Positions 51,367-62,408 of a stretch of DNA of 64,000 nucleotides are shown here, one piece after another. The position numbers and the translations under genes were made by a program. The notes under the pieces were generated by a model. The model was given only the letters and a program-made list of their open reading frames with translations. It was not told the DNA's origin and searched no databases. How positions within the stretch are numbered: position 1 is the stretch's first letter; each line of letters opens with the position of its first letter. Source of the stretch: Neoroseomonas marina (lineage in GTDB: Bacteria; Pseudomonadota; Alphaproteobacteria; Acetobacterales; Acetobacteraceae); contig NZ_JABBKX010000002.1 in NCBI RefSeq assembly GCF_012927745.1, positions 721,999 to 785,998 of the forward strand. Reading direction: 5' to 3'.

Positions 51367-52344
51367 ATGAGCACCACACGTCGCACCATGTTGGCCGCCG
51401 GCGCCGGCCTCCTCGCCGCGCCCGCCGTCCAGGCCCAGGGCGAATGGCCCAACAAGCCGGTCCGCATCATCGTGCCCTGGCCGCCGGGCGGGTCGACCGA
51501 CGTGCTGGTGCGCCTCTATGCGGAGTTGCTGCAGCCGATCCTCGGCCAGCCCTTCGTCATCGAGAACCGTCCGGGTGCGGGCGGCAACATCGGCATCGAC
51601 GCCACCGCCAAGGCGACGCCGGACGGGTACACGCTCGGCATCGCCTCGGTCGGGCACCTGGTCATCAACAACTATCTCTATTCGCGCCTGCCCTACGACC
51701 CGGCGAAGGACCTGATGCCCGTCGGCATCGCCTGGGACCTGCCGAACGTCGTGGTGGTCAGCAGCCAGCACAATCCGTCGCGCAGCCTGGCGGACTTCAT
51801 CGCCTGGTGCCGGGCGAAGCGGGGCGGCTTCACCTACGGCTCGCCGGGCGTCGGCACGACCGGGCACCTGACCGGCGCGCTGTTCGCGAGCCGCATCAAC
51901 GTCGAAGGCACGCATGTGCCCTTCCGCGGCGCGGCGCAGATCATCCCGGCGATGCTGTCGGGGGATCTCGATTCCGCGCTCGACAACCTGGCTTCCTACG
52001 TGCCGGTGATCCAGGAGGGCAGGATGCGCGCGCTCGCCGTCACCTCGGCGACGCGCTGGCCGACCATGCGGGACGTGCCGACCATGGCGGAGGCCGGCAT
52101 GGCCAATTTCGTCGTCTCCTCCTGGCAGGGCTTCGTCTTCCCGGCCGGCACGCCGCGCGCGGCGATCGAGCGGCTGAACGGCGCGCTGCGCCGTGTCGTC
52201 GCCGACCAGGCGGTGAAGGACCGCTTCATCCGCATCGGCGCCGAGGCGGTGTGGTCCACGCCGGAGGAGATGGTCGCCCGCGCCCAGGCCGAGCGCCCGA
52301 TGTGGCAGGAGGCGGTGCGGGTATCGGGCGCGCGGCTCGAATAG
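51367..52344 (+). CDS. Bug/TctC-type solute-binding protein, exported
   Basis: A 325-residue Bug-family periplasmic binding protein. The signal peptide carries an RR pair (TTRRTMLAAGAGLLAAPAVQAQ, Tat-like), then come EWPNKPVRIIVPWPPGGSTD, NRPGAGGNIGIDATAKA and YGSPGVGTTGHLTGALF. It binds a carboxylate in the periplasm, probably serving a TTT transporter encoded elsewhere. A GGGGAGAAAG ribosome-binding site lies 8 nt before the ATG. It stands alone, with a methyltransferase divergently upstream, and is distinct from the Bug protein at 10.3-11.3 kb. Confidence 0.88.
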   Translation: MSTTRRTMLAAGAGLLAAPAVQAQGEWPNKPVRIIVPWPPGGSTDVLVRLYAELLQPILGQPFVIENRPGAGGNIGIDATAKATPDGYTLGIASVGHLVINNYLYSRLPYDPAKDLMPVGIAWDLPNVVVVSSQHNPSRSLADFIAWCRAKRGGFTYGSPGVGTTGHLTGALFASRINVEGTHVPFRGAAQIIPAMLSGDLDSALDNLASYVPVIQEGRMRALAVTSATRWPTMRDVPTMAEAGMANFVVSSWQGFVFPAGTPRAAIERLNGALRRVVADQAVKDRFIRIGAEAVWSTPEEMVARAQAERPMWQEAVRVSGARLE

Positions 52345-52381
52345 CGTCCGATCGCCGGGGCCGCGATCCGGCCCCGGCGTG

Positions 52382-53461
52382 CTACTTCTCGCAGCGGATG
52401 AAGACGGTGCTGGGGTGGACCTGCTCGCCCACCTCGGCCGCCGGCCGTTCCACCGAGGCACTTTCGCGCATCTGCGGCGTGACGCCGTTGCGACGCAGGA
52501 AGTCGACCGCCTCGGTTCCCTTCACCGCGAAGTTGACGTTCTGCGGGATGTCGCCGGTTCGCTGCGCGATGCGCGCGGCATTCAGCTTCGACACCACCAC
52601 GCCGATCACGTTGCCCTGCCGGTCGAGCAGCGGTCCGCCCGAATTGCCCTGCTGCACCGGCGCGCTGATCTGGAACTGCTGCTGGTTGTCGCCGAGGCCC
52701 GATAGGGCGCTCACCTCCCCGGTCGTCAGCGTCGGGCCCGAGGAGAGCAGCCCGGCGAGCGGAAAACCGTAGGTCACGACGCTTTCCCCGCGCCGCACCG
52801 GGTTCGAGCGGAAGGAGAGGACCGGTCCGGCCTCCCCGGTGACGCGCACCAGCGCGAGGTCGCGCCGCGCATCCGCGGCCGGCACCTGGGCCGGCAGGGT
52901 GCGGTTGTCCGGCGTGCGGACGAAGACGCGCTGGCAGCCGTCGATGACGTGATGATTGGTGAGGATCGCGCCGTTGCCGACCACGAAGCCGGTGCCGGTG
53001 CTGACACGGGCATTGGGATTGGGCCGAGCCGTGCCGGCGGGCGGTGGAGGCAGGGCGCCGGCCACGCCTTCGGGTGCCGGCTTGCGGTCGGGCAGGCCCG
53101 GCAGGCTGGGCATCGCCAGGACCGGCGCCGGGGCGGCCATCACCACCGTGCGGTTGGTGCAGATGTCCACGTTGCGCTGGATGACGTCCTGACCGGCCTG
53201 CAGGACCAGGCGCAGGTCGAACGCGCAGCCCGCGCCTTCCGAGGGGCGCAGCGCAAAGGTCTGGCCCGGCCCGAGGGGGCCGCGGTTGAGCAGGTTCGAG
53301 CCCCATTCGGTGCGTCCGGTCCGCACGGCGAACAGCCCGACCGCGACCTCCGGCGTGCGGTTGACGATGCGGAAGGGTTCGTTCTGCGCCAGCGCCGGCG
53401 CAGCGACGAGGCCGGAGGCGAGCAGGGCGGCGGCGATGACGAGACGCATGGAGCGATTCAT
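52382..53461 (-). CDS. Secreted trypsin-like serine protease with N-terminal accessory domain
   Basis: A 359-residue exported protein. After the signal peptide (RLVIAAALLASGLVAAPALAQ) comes an accessory domain of about 85 residues (NEPFRIVNRTPEV, WGSNLLNRGPLGPGQTFALRPSEGAGC, FDLRLVLQAGQDVIQRNVDICTNRT), a Pro-rich hinge, and a degQ/trypsin-like domain with triad His in TNHHVI, Asp in ARRDLALV and Ser in QGNSGGPLLD. The accessory domain also exists alone in the next gene upstream, 63 nt away. A PDZ domain is absent. It acts in the periplasm. The function of the accessory domain is unknown. Confidence 0.85.
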   Translation of the reverse strand: MNRSMRLVIAAALLASGLVAAPALAQNEPFRIVNRTPEVAVGLFAVRTGRTEWGSNLLNRGPLGPGQTFALRPSEGAGCAFDLRLVLQAGQDVIQRNVDICTNRTVVMAAPAPVLAMPSLPGLPDRKPAPEGVAGALPPPPAGTARPNPNARVSTGTGFVVGNGAILTNHHVIDGCQRVFVRTPDNRTLPAQVPAADARRDLALVRVTGEAGPVLSFRSNPVRRGESVVTYGFPLAGLLSSGPTLTTGEVSALSGLGDNQQQFQISAPVQQGNSGGPLLDRQGNVIGVVVSKLNAARIAQRTGDIPQNVNFAVKGTEAVDFLRRNGVTPQMRESASVERPAAEVGEQVHPSTVFIRCEK

Positions 53462-53524
53462 GGCCGCAGCGCCCCCGCGCCTGTCAATCGGCATCGCAGG
53501 GCGGCCGCGCGACCTGCGTCACGT

Positions 53525-53929
53525 TCATCGCGGCGCGGGCGCGATGTTGGGGAGCAGCCGGTCGCCGCCGCCGACCTGCGGCAGGGCGCCGACGGGTGGC
53601 GCCACGGCCGGACCGCCGCCGAGATCGATGGTGCGCTGGGCGCAGACATCCGCGTCGCGCTGGACGAGCTCCTGCCCATTCTGCAGCACGAGGCGGATGT
53701 CGAAGCGGCAGCCGGCGCCCTCACCGGGCCGCAGGGCGAAGAAGCTGCCAGGCGGGAGTGGGTCGCGCAGCAGGTTCGCGCCCCAGGGCTGGCCGCTGCG
53801 TGAGACATGGAGGGCCGTCGCCGGAACCGCCGCCCGGTTCGTCACGCGAAAGGGCTCGTTCTGGGCGGAAGCCCCCGGCGCCACGGTGAGGGCCGTCAGG
53901 ACGCAAAGGCACGCGATCAGCCGGATCAT
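53525..53929 (-). CDS. Secreted stand-alone copy of the protease accessory domain
   Basis: A 134-residue exported protein made of a signal peptide (IRLIACLCVLTALTVAPGASAQ) and one copy of the domain found after the signal peptide of the neighbouring serine protease. About 47 of 81 aligned residues are identical by eye, including NEPFR, WGxNLL, FALRPxEGAGC, RLVLQ and the second Cys near the end, so the two cysteines probably pair. The C-terminal Pro/Gly tail replaces the protease. It could be an inhibitor, a binding partner or a decoy of the protease. Same strand and 63-nt spacing suggest co-transcription. Confidence 0.75.
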   Translation of the reverse strand: MIRLIACLCVLTALTVAPGASAQNEPFRVTNRAAVPATALHVSRSGQPWGANLLRDPLPPGSFFALRPGEGAGCRFDIRLVLQNGQELVQRDADVCAQRTIDLGGGPAVAPPVGALPQVGGGDRLLPNIAPAPR

Positions 53930-53979
53930 CGACGGTGCATGTCGGCAGTCGCGATCGCGGAGTCAATTGTGGAGTGCCC

Positions 53980-54010
53980 TTGACCTTCCCATCATGGGAA
54001 ACCCCATCTG
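53980..54010 (+). promoter_or_regulatory. CueR-type copper-responsive promoter in front of copA
   Basis: TTGACC at 53980-53985 is followed by the dyad TTCCC-ATCAT-GGGAA (53986-54000) and a weak -10 19 bases after the -35. This over-long spacer with the TTGACCTTCCC...GGGAA core is the MerR/CueR/HmrR operator layout. A CueR-like regulator is encoded two genes later, so copper induction of copA-cueR-copZ is very likely. Confidence 0.75.
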
Positions 54011-54028
54011 GGCGGCGAGAGGTTGACC

Positions 54029-56397
<2,369 letters not shown>

Positions 56398-56401
<4 letters not shown>

Positions 56402-56787
56402 ACATCGGCGACGCGGCCGCGGCCTCCGGCGTCTCGGCCAAGATGATCCGGCACTATGAATCGATCGGCCTGCTCAAGGCCCTGCGCAGCACCAACGGCT
56501 ATCGCGTCTATGCCGAACGCGATGTCGCGCTGCTGCGCTTCATCCGCCACGCGCGCGACCTCGGCTTCCCGCTCGAGGACGTGCGCCGGCTGCTCGCCCT
56601 CTGGCAGGACCGGGACCGGGCGAGCAAGGAGGTGAAGCGGCTTGCGCTGGCGCATGTCGCCGCCCTCGAGACCAAGGCAGAATCGCTGCGCACGATGGCG
56701 GCGAGCCTGCGCCACCTGGCCGCGCATTGCCACGGCGATGCGCGTCCCGACTGCCCGATCCTCGACGACCTCGCACGGAAGGAATGA
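56398..56787 (+). CDS. cueR: CueR-like MerR-family copper regulator
   Basis: A 129-residue MerR-family activator. The N-terminal helix-turn-helix reads [26 protein letters not shown], the linker helix is long, and the metal loop near the C-terminus has Cys111 and Cys119 (CHGDARPDC), the spacing of Cu(I)-sensing CueR/HmrR rather than Zn- or Hg-sensing members. It starts with GTG in a 4-nt overlap with copA, so it is made with the pump it controls. It probably acts at the dyad 53986-54000. Confidence 0.9.
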
Positions 56788-56792
56788 GACCC

Positions 56793-57020
56793 ATGGCCAA
56801 GACCGAGAACGCCCCCGCCCTGATCACGCTGAAGGTGGACGGCATGTCCTGCGGCCACTGCGTCAGCGCCGTGACCGCCGCCATCCAGGCGAAGGACCCG
56901 ACCGCGAAGGTCGTGGTCGACCTGGCCGAGGGCACCGTGAAGTCCGAGACCGTGCTGCCGCGCCACGTCGTGTCGATGGCCGTGGAGGAGGAAGGCTACG
57001 AGGTGAAGTCCTCGGACTGA
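56793..57020 (+). CDS. copZ: CopZ-like copper chaperone
   Basis: A 75-residue HMA-domain metallochaperone with the metal site GMSCGHC (Cys20, Cys23) and the rest of the ferredoxin-like fold (AVTAAIQAKDPTAKVVVDLAEGTV, VVSMAVEEEGYEV). It hands Cu(I) to CopA. The ATG at 56793 is preceded by GGAATGAG; 56784 would add three residues. It is 5 nt after cueR and closes the copper operon. Confidence 0.9.
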   Translation: MAKTENAPALITLKVDGMSCGHCVSAVTAAIQAKDPTAKVVVDLAEGTVKSETVLPRHVVSMAVEEEGYEVKSSD

Positions 57021-57034
57021 GGCCGCGCGCCACG

Positions 57035-57048
57035 TTGATCTGAATCAA
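57035..57048. promoter_or_regulatory. Perfect FNR/Anr-type box
   Basis: TTGAT-CTGA-ATCAA matches the FNR consensus exactly and extends one more pair to G...C (57034-57049). It lies 52 nt before the Crp/Fnr-family start codon. A class II promoter centred at -41.5 would start near 57083, with GATGGT as its -10 at 57071-57076. Confidence 0.75.
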
Positions 57049-57099
57049 CCTGGGTCCGCGCCGCTCCTGCGATGGTGCCGTCATGCGGATACCAGGCCC

Positions 57100-57804
57100 A
57101 TGCCGGCGATACGCAGCGCCAACGGCGTGAAGGACGCCGGCCCCCTCCTCGCGGCAGCGATGCCGGAGGTGCGCGCGCGGCTTCTTGCGGAGGCGAAGCC
57201 CCTGCTGGTGCCGCGCGGGGGCACCGTCCTCGCACAGGATGCCACGGCGGATTTCCTCTATGTGCTGACCCAGGGCTCGATCGGCCTCAGCACGGCCGAG
57301 GAGGGTGCGAGCGGCACGATGGTCGAGATCCTCGCCCCCGGCGAGGCCTTCGTCATCGCCGCGGTCATGCTGCGTATGCCGAGTCCGGTGACGGCCGCGG
57401 CACTCGCCCCCTCCCGCCTGATCGCCATCGAAGCCGAGCGTCTGCGCGCCGCGGCGGCCGGCGATCCCGGCCTGATGCGCGCGGCGATGGAACAGATGGC
57501 GCGCCAGTGGCGGTTGATGATCGACCAGGTGGTCGACCTCAAGACGCGCGATGCGACTCAGCGCGCGGCGCGTTTCCTCGCGCGCCGGCTGCCGGCCGCG
57601 CGCGGGCCGGTCGACCTGCCCGAACCGCGCGCAGCGATCGCCGCGCGGCTCGGCATGACGCCGGAAAGCCTGTCGCGTGCGCTGCATGGGCTCGAGGCCG
57701 CCGGGCTGCTGCGGCTGCACGGCCGGCGCGTCGACGTGCCGGACCGGGCGGCGCTGCTGCGCGTGACGCTGCCGCGCGGCGAGACGCGAGTCCGATCCGC
57801 CTGA
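57100..57804 (+). CDS. Crp/Fnr-family transcriptional regulator (Dnr-like, no FeS cysteines)
   Basis: A 234-residue regulator with a cyclic-nucleotide-like beta-barrel sensor domain (FLYVLTQGSIGL, MVEILAPGEAFVIAAV), a long dimer helix, and a winged helix with recognition helix TPESLSRALHGLEAAG. The E-x-x-S-R pattern in that helix is the FNR-type specificity for TTGAT half-sites. It has no cysteines, so it cannot carry an oxygen-sensing FeS cluster; a nitric-oxide/haem-sensing Dnr/NnrR role is the usual alternative. The perfect FNR box upstream suggests it is controlled by itself or by another FNR-like protein. ATG 57082 is a possible start in frame. Confidence 0.85.
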   Translation: MPAIRSANGVKDAGPLLAAAMPEVRARLLAEAKPLLVPRGGTVLAQDATADFLYVLTQGSIGLSTAEEGASGTMVEILAPGEAFVIAAVMLRMPSPVTAAALAPSRLIAIEAERLRAAAAGDPGLMRAAMEQMARQWRLMIDQVVDLKTRDATQRAARFLARRLPAARGPVDLPEPRAAIAARLGMTPESLSRALHGLEAAGLLRLHGRRVDVPDRAALLRVTLPRGETRVRSA

Positions 57805-57861
57805 GGGCTTTCCAGCCTCCGCCCCGCATGGTGCCATGCCCCCGAAACATCGAAGGGGGAC

Positions 57862-58416
57862 ATGCCGATGGCCCGTGTGCCAGACATGACGGTCGCCGAC
57901 CTCAAGGAAGCCGATCGCGACCTGCTCAAGCGCAACATCGCGCTGCATCGCGCGCTGACCAACAGCCCGAACGGGGCGCGGGCCTTCTCGGGCCTCGGCC
58001 AGTTCATCCGCTACGGATCGACGCTCGATCCGCGCCTGCGCGAGCTCGCGATCCTGCAGGTCGGCTGGCTCGCACGCTCGGCCTACGAATGGTCGCATCA
58101 TGTGAAGATCGGCTTCGACTTCGGCGTCAGCGAGGCCGACATCCACGCCCTGATCGCCGAGACCGAGGGCCGCGACAGCGCGCTCGAGCCGCTGGCGAAG
58201 CTCGTGCTGCTGGCGGCGCGGGAGGCCTATGCGGGGCCTGGCGTCAGCGAGGGAACCTTCGAGAAGCTGCGCGCGCATTTCGACAATGAGCGCCTGGTCG
58301 ACCTGGTGCTGGTCATCGGCTTCTACTGCGCGGTGGTGCGGGTACTGGCGTCGCTCGATATCCAGGTGGAGCCGGACTACCAGCCCTATCTGGACAGGTT
58401 TCCGCTGCCGACCTGA
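57862..58416 (+). CDS. Carboxymuconolactone-decarboxylase-family protein (Cys-less)
   Basis: A 184-residue CMD-domain helical protein (AhpD-like fold): LRELAILQVGWLARSAYEWSHHVKIGFDFGVSEADIHAL near residues 57-96 and LVDLVLVIGFYCAVVRVL. The peroxidase-type CxxC of AhpD is missing and YEWSHH replaces it; such forms are usually called carboxymuconolactone decarboxylase or HMGL-like but their reactions are mostly unproven. A strong GAAGGGGGA ribosome-binding site fixes the ATG at 57862. It follows the Crp/Fnr gene by 57 nt and may be in its regulon. Confidence 0.85.
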   Translation: MPMARVPDMTVADLKEADRDLLKRNIALHRALTNSPNGARAFSGLGQFIRYGSTLDPRLRELAILQVGWLARSAYEWSHHVKIGFDFGVSEADIHALIAETEGRDSALEPLAKLVLLAAREAYAGPGVSEGTFEKLRAHFDNERLVDLVLVIGFYCAVVRVLASLDIQVEPDYQPYLDRFPLPT

Positions 58417-58488
58417 GGAGGGGCGCCGCCCCTCCTCGCCACCCCGCCAGAGGCCGAAAGGCCTCTGGACACCATCACCTGGGTCGTC
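58417..58488. repeat. Intergenic mosaic hairpin element, copy 9 (type A, short)
   Basis: Between convergent stops lies a hairpin GAGGAGGGGC / GCCCCTCCTC whose stem begins in the CMD stop codon itself. A GCCACCCCGCC box follows, then CCAGAGGCC-GAAA-GGCCTCTGG, the common stem with an A:T pair changed to G:C. Confidence 0.75.
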
Positions 58489-60705
58489 TCAGAGCGTGAA
58501 GGGAGCGGGATCGGCGAAGCGGCGGACCACGTTGCGGATGAGTTGCGCCGTGGGGTTGGCGTAGCCATCCACCGGCAGCGCGCCGATGAAGTTCATCGAC
58601 CCCACCGAGAAGACGGCGCCGCCATTCGGCGTCTCGAAGAAGGTCACGTCGGACCGGATCAGGTCCTCCCGCGAGCCAGGCCAGGTGTGGTCGCGGCGTT
58701 CCTCGTTGACCGGCTGGTAGCTCGCTTCGTGCACCACGGCGCGCGCGACGATCAGCGCATGGCGTGGCGTGCCGAGGCTGACATCGGCGCGGTCGAGCTC
58801 ATGCCCCGCCGCGCCGCCGCCCATCAGTCCGCGATCGCCGAAGATGCCGCCGGGCGTGGCGGTGGCTTCCATGCCTTCGCGCAGGAAGGCGACACGCGGA
58901 TCGAGCATCGCGTCGGTGAAAGTATAGGGATGCCCGTTGTAGTTCCCCTGCGTGCTGAAGCCGACGCCGACGAGGGCCTGCGGCGGCCGCCCGAGCCGCC
59001 GCCACAGCCCGCCATAGCCGCCGTCGAAAGCGTGGTAGCCCTCGCCGGGCAGCGTTTCCCACAAGCGGATGCCGCCCTCGGCGCGGCGCAGCTCGAAGGC
59101 CCAGGGGCCGCTGCGATGCGGCGCGACGCGCCAGTAGAAGCCGTTGCCGCCGAGGTAGACGAAGCGCCCGCCGGCCGCGAGGTGACCCGCGATGGCGTCC
59201 AGCGTCTCATGCGTGTGGTATTCGGGATGCTGCCCGGTCAGCACCACGGCGTAGCGCGACAGCAGCGCCGCGCCTTCGGCATGGACGTCATGGTCGGTGA
59301 TGACCTCGGCCTCGATCCCGGCGCGGTCGAGCATGTCGAGGATGTAGCTGTCCGCCGCGATCCAGTAGGTGCCCGACCCCGCCGGGTCGGGATCCATCAG
59401 GTGGAACTGGTTGACGCGCTTGTCGATCATCGGCCGGCGCATCGTGGACATCACGACGCCCGACCCGTCGGCATGATGGTTGTAGGGCGACAGCCCGTAG
59501 TCCGGATGCCCGTCCGGCGCCTGCGGCAGGGCGCCCCAGGCCGCGGCGCGCGGCGCGATCTGCGCCTGGCGGCCAGGCCGCACGAACTGGCTGTAGACCG
59601 TGTAGGTCATGGTCGGCGCGAGGAAGGCGACGCGCGCCTTCCGCCCCGGATCCCGCGCGCGGACGAAGAAGGGGATGTTGTCCCGCCCGCCCTCGGTCTC
59701 GAGGTGCAGGGCGTAGAGGCCGCTCGGCCAATCCGCCGGCACGTCGAGCGTGAGCGACGGCGACCATCCCGCATCGCCGATGTCGTCGGAATGGAAGTGG
59801 ATGGCGTCGTAGTGGTGCGGCGCCTCGGTCCAGCGATGCGCGGCGCCTGTCCAGTCGGGGCCGGTCATGGCGCGCGTCGGCAGGTTGTGGCAGCGGCCAT
59901 GCCAGCGGCCCGGACCGGTGTCGGCGACATCGTCGGTCGGGATGCCGATGGCGAAGTCCCAGTCGGCCAGCACCCCGGCCGGCGGCGGCGCGGCGCCGGC
60001 GGCCTGCGCCCCAAGGCTTTCGCCGATGCTCGCGGCGCCGCGCAGGAGGCGCGGGCGGGCGATCTTGCCGTCGAAATGCAGATGCGCGGCGCGCTCGGCC
60101 GCGATGGCGGCGCTGCCGACACCGGCGGGCGGCGCATCGCGCGTCGTCGCCTGCGCGGCGGCGGCCTCATCCACATCGAGGCGCTTCGCCCGCGGCGCCT
60201 GCGCGACCTCCAGCACGCCGCTCGCGGGGTCGATCCGGCAGGCGATGTCGTGCCAGGCGCGCTCGGTCAGCGGCACGCCGGCCTCGACGATCGTCGTCGC
60301 GCCGCCCGACGTCAGCCGCGCGAAGGCGCCGCGCGGCCCAAGGCCCAGCGTCAGCGTCGCACCGCCGCCCGCGCAGGACAGTACCGCCTGCGCGTCGCGC
60401 CCCGGCAGCGTCGGCCAGATCGTCGCAGCCAGCGTCAGCGGCGCGTCACCCGCGCCGAGATCCACCGCCGGGACCTCGACCCAGGAGCCGAGCCGTATCG
60501 CCTGCTCGGTGCCCTCATGCTCGCCCGCGATGCCGCAGGGCATCGGGATCTCGCGGTATCCGGGCCCGGCCGGGTTCGGATCGCCGCAGAGGATGCGGGC
60601 GACGCGCGCGCGATAGCGCCCGCCCCCCGCCACGCCGATCATGAATCGGAGCGCATCGCCCTGGCGCACGCTCCAGTGCTCGGCATAGCCGGTGACGGGC
60701 AGCAT
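58489..60705 (-). CDS. N,N-dimethylformamidase large-subunit-like protein
   Basis: A 738-residue protein matching the DMFase beta-subunit family (about 760 residues in Paracoccus). An N-terminal LamG-like jelly roll (LAATIWPTLPGRDAQ, RAWHDIACRID) is followed by the catalytic region. Candidate iron ligands are Tyr368 in TMTYTVY, Tyr408 in LSPYNHH and Glu495 in HPEYHTH, in the same order and similar spacing as the Tyr-Tyr-Glu site reported for dimethylformamidase (recalled, not checked). It would hydrolyse small amides or a related bond. The DMFase small subunit is not seen. Its start lies 4 nt after the solute-binding-protein gene. Confidence 0.8.
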   Translation of the reverse strand: MLPVTGYAEHWSVRQGDALRFMIGVAGGGRYRARVARILCGDPNPAGPGYREIPMPCGIAGEHEGTEQAIRLGSWVEVPAVDLGAGDAPLTLAATIWPTLPGRDAQAVLSCAGGGATLTLGLGPRGAFARLTSGGATTIVEAGVPLTERAWHDIACRIDPASGVLEVAQAPRAKRLDVDEAAAAQATTRDAPPAGVGSAAIAAERAAHLHFDGKIARPRLLRGAASIGESLGAQAAGAAPPPAGVLADWDFAIGIPTDDVADTGPGRWHGRCHNLPTRAMTGPDWTGAAHRWTEAPHHYDAIHFHSDDIGDAGWSPSLTLDVPADWPSGLYALHLETEGGRDNIPFFVRARDPGRKARVAFLAPTMTYTVYSQFVRPGRQAQIAPRAAAWGALPQAPDGHPDYGLSPYNHHADGSGVVMSTMRRPMIDKRVNQFHLMDPDPAGSGTYWIAADSYILDMLDRAGIEAEVITDHDVHAEGAALLSRYAVVLTGQHPEYHTHETLDAIAGHLAAGGRFVYLGGNGFYWRVAPHRSGPWAFELRRAEGGIRLWETLPGEGYHAFDGGYGGLWRRLGRPPQALVGVGFSTQGNYNGHPYTFTDAMLDPRVAFLREGMEATATPGGIFGDRGLMGGGAAGHELDRADVSLGTPRHALIVARAVVHEASYQPVNEERRDHTWPGSREDLIRSDVTFFETPNGGAVFSVGSMNFIGALPVDGYANPTAQLIRNVVRRFADPAPFTL

Positions 60706-60709
60706 CGGT

Positions 60710-62299
60710 TCAGCCGCGCTTCACGTTCCAGAACAGCGGCAGGCCCTTCAGCATGTCCTCCAAGTCGTCGCGATAGGCCGTCGGCTGGTAGAACTGGCCG
60801 AGCGGCACATAGGGCACGTCGATGAAGGCCTGGCGCTGCATGTCGCGGCCGATGCGCGCGCGCACCTCGTCGCTGGTGGATTGCAGCCACTCGTCGCGCA
60901 GTTCCTCGAGCTTCGCGCTGGTGGACCAGCCGAAGGTCGCATTCAGGCCGCTGCCGCGGATGAAGTTGTGCGCGGCCGGGTTGAACTGGTTCACGCCCGC
61001 CGTGTAGGTGCAGTAGGCGTTGTAGCCGCCGCGCTCCGGCACGTCCCGGTTGGCCTGGCGCCGCAGTGCGGACGCCCAGTCCATCGCCGCGTAGTCGAGG
61101 TTGATGCCGATGCGGCGGAAGGTGTCGGCGACCACCTCGCTCATCGCGGTGATGGCGGGGAAGTCGGTCGGGCCCATCATCAGGACCTTCTCGCCCTTGT
61201 AGCCCGCCTGTTCGAGCGCGCGCCGCGCTGCGGCGAGGTCGCGCGGGCCGTTCAGAGCCTCCATCCCCACATCGCTCGCCATCAGCGATCCCGGCGCGAA
61301 GAAGCCGACGCCGGCGCGCCACAGCGACCGGTCGGTGCCGGCGACCGCCGTCATCACGTCTTCCTGGCTGATCGCGCCGAGCACCGCGCGGCGGATCGCC
61401 GGATTGTCGAAGGGCGGTTGCAGGTGGTTGAAGCGCAGCATGGCGATGGCGCCGGTGGGATCGAGCACGTCGACCTTCAGCCCGCGCTGGCGCTGCAGCA
61501 GCGGCAGCAGGTCGGAGGTCGGCTGCTCCCACCAGTCGACCTCGTTCCGCTGCAGCGCGGCCGAGGCGGTGCTGGCATCGGGGATGGTCAGCCATTCGAC
61601 GCGGTCGAAGTTCACGACCTTGGGGCCCGCGAGCAGGCTCGGCGTGCCGCCCGAGCGCGGCACGTAGCCGTCGAACTTCGCGTAGACGGCGCGGGACCCC
61701 GGCACGCGCTCGCTGGCGACGAAGCGGAAGGGACCGCTGCCCACCATCTCGCTGATCGGCAGGGCGGGATCGGAATTCGCCAGGCGCTCCGGCATGATGA
61801 AGGCGACGTTGGCGCCGATCTTGCCGAGCGCATCGGGCAGCAGCGGGAAGGGCCGCTTCAGGCGCCAGCGCACCACGCGGTCCGAGGTCGCGGTGATCTC
61901 GTCCGTCACCGCCATGGCGGCGATGCCGAACTGGTCGCGCACGCCCCAGCGGCGCAGGCTCGCGACCACATCGCGCGCGCGCACCGGCTCATTGTCGTGG
62001 AACTTCAGCCCTTCGCGCAGCGTCATGACCCAGGTGCGGCCGTCATCCTCGACGACATGGCCTTCGAGCATCTGCGGATGCGCGCGGTACTGCTCGTCCC
62101 AGCCATAGAGCGTGTCGAAGACGAGGAAGCCGTGGTTGCGCGTGACGAAGCCGGTGGTCGCGATCGGGTCGAGGATCGCGATATCCGCCTGCGGCACGAA
62201 GCGCAGCACGCGCTGGCCCTGCGCCGCGGCGAGGCGCGGCGAGGCGATCGCACCGGCGCCGATGGCGGCGGTGGTCTGCAGGAAGGAGCGTCGTTGCAT
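60710..62299 (-). CDS. ABC transporter solute-binding protein, peptide/nickel family 5
   Basis: A 529-residue family-5 periplasmic binding protein. The Tat-like signal (MQRRSFLQTTAAIGAGAIA...AAAQ) is followed by ADIAILDPIATTGFVTRNHGFLVFDTLY and TWVMTLREGLKFHDNEPVRARDVVASL, landmarks of the OppA/DppA/NikA family, and by IRRAVLGAISQEDVM. It captures an oligopeptide-like or glycoside/amide solute in the periplasm. It is directly upstream of the dimethylformamidase-like gene and downstream of a class C serine hydrolase, so the three may take up and cleave one amide compound. No permease is in the window; the gene running in at 64 kb could be its ATPase. Confidence 0.86.
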   Translation of the reverse strand: MQRRSFLQTTAAIGAGAIASPRLAAAQGQRVLRFVPQADIAILDPIATTGFVTRNHGFLVFDTLYGWDEQYRAHPQMLEGHVVEDDGRTWVMTLREGLKFHDNEPVRARDVVASLRRWGVRDQFGIAAMAVTDEITATSDRVVRWRLKRPFPLLPDALGKIGANVAFIMPERLANSDPALPISEMVGSGPFRFVASERVPGSRAVYAKFDGYVPRSGGTPSLLAGPKVVNFDRVEWLTIPDASTASAALQRNEVDWWEQPTSDLLPLLQRQRGLKVDVLDPTGAIAMLRFNHLQPPFDNPAIRRAVLGAISQEDVMTAVAGTDRSLWRAGVGFFAPGSLMASDVGMEALNGPRDLAAARRALEQAGYKGEKVLMMGPTDFPAITAMSEVVADTFRRIGINLDYAAMDWASALRRQANRDVPERGGYNAYCTYTAGVNQFNPAAHNFIRGSGLNATFGWSTSAKLEELRDEWLQSTSDEVRARIGRDMQRQAFIDVPYVPLGQFYQPTAYRDDLEDMLKGLPLFWNVKRG

Positions 62300-62408
62300 C
62301 GGGGATTCCTCACCTCGGCTTCGGGCCTGCGCGGGGATGCGCAGCGCCGCCGGTCGTGACGGGCGGAGCCTGCGACGCACGCCGCAGGCTGGCAAGGGGC
62401 TGCGCGCG

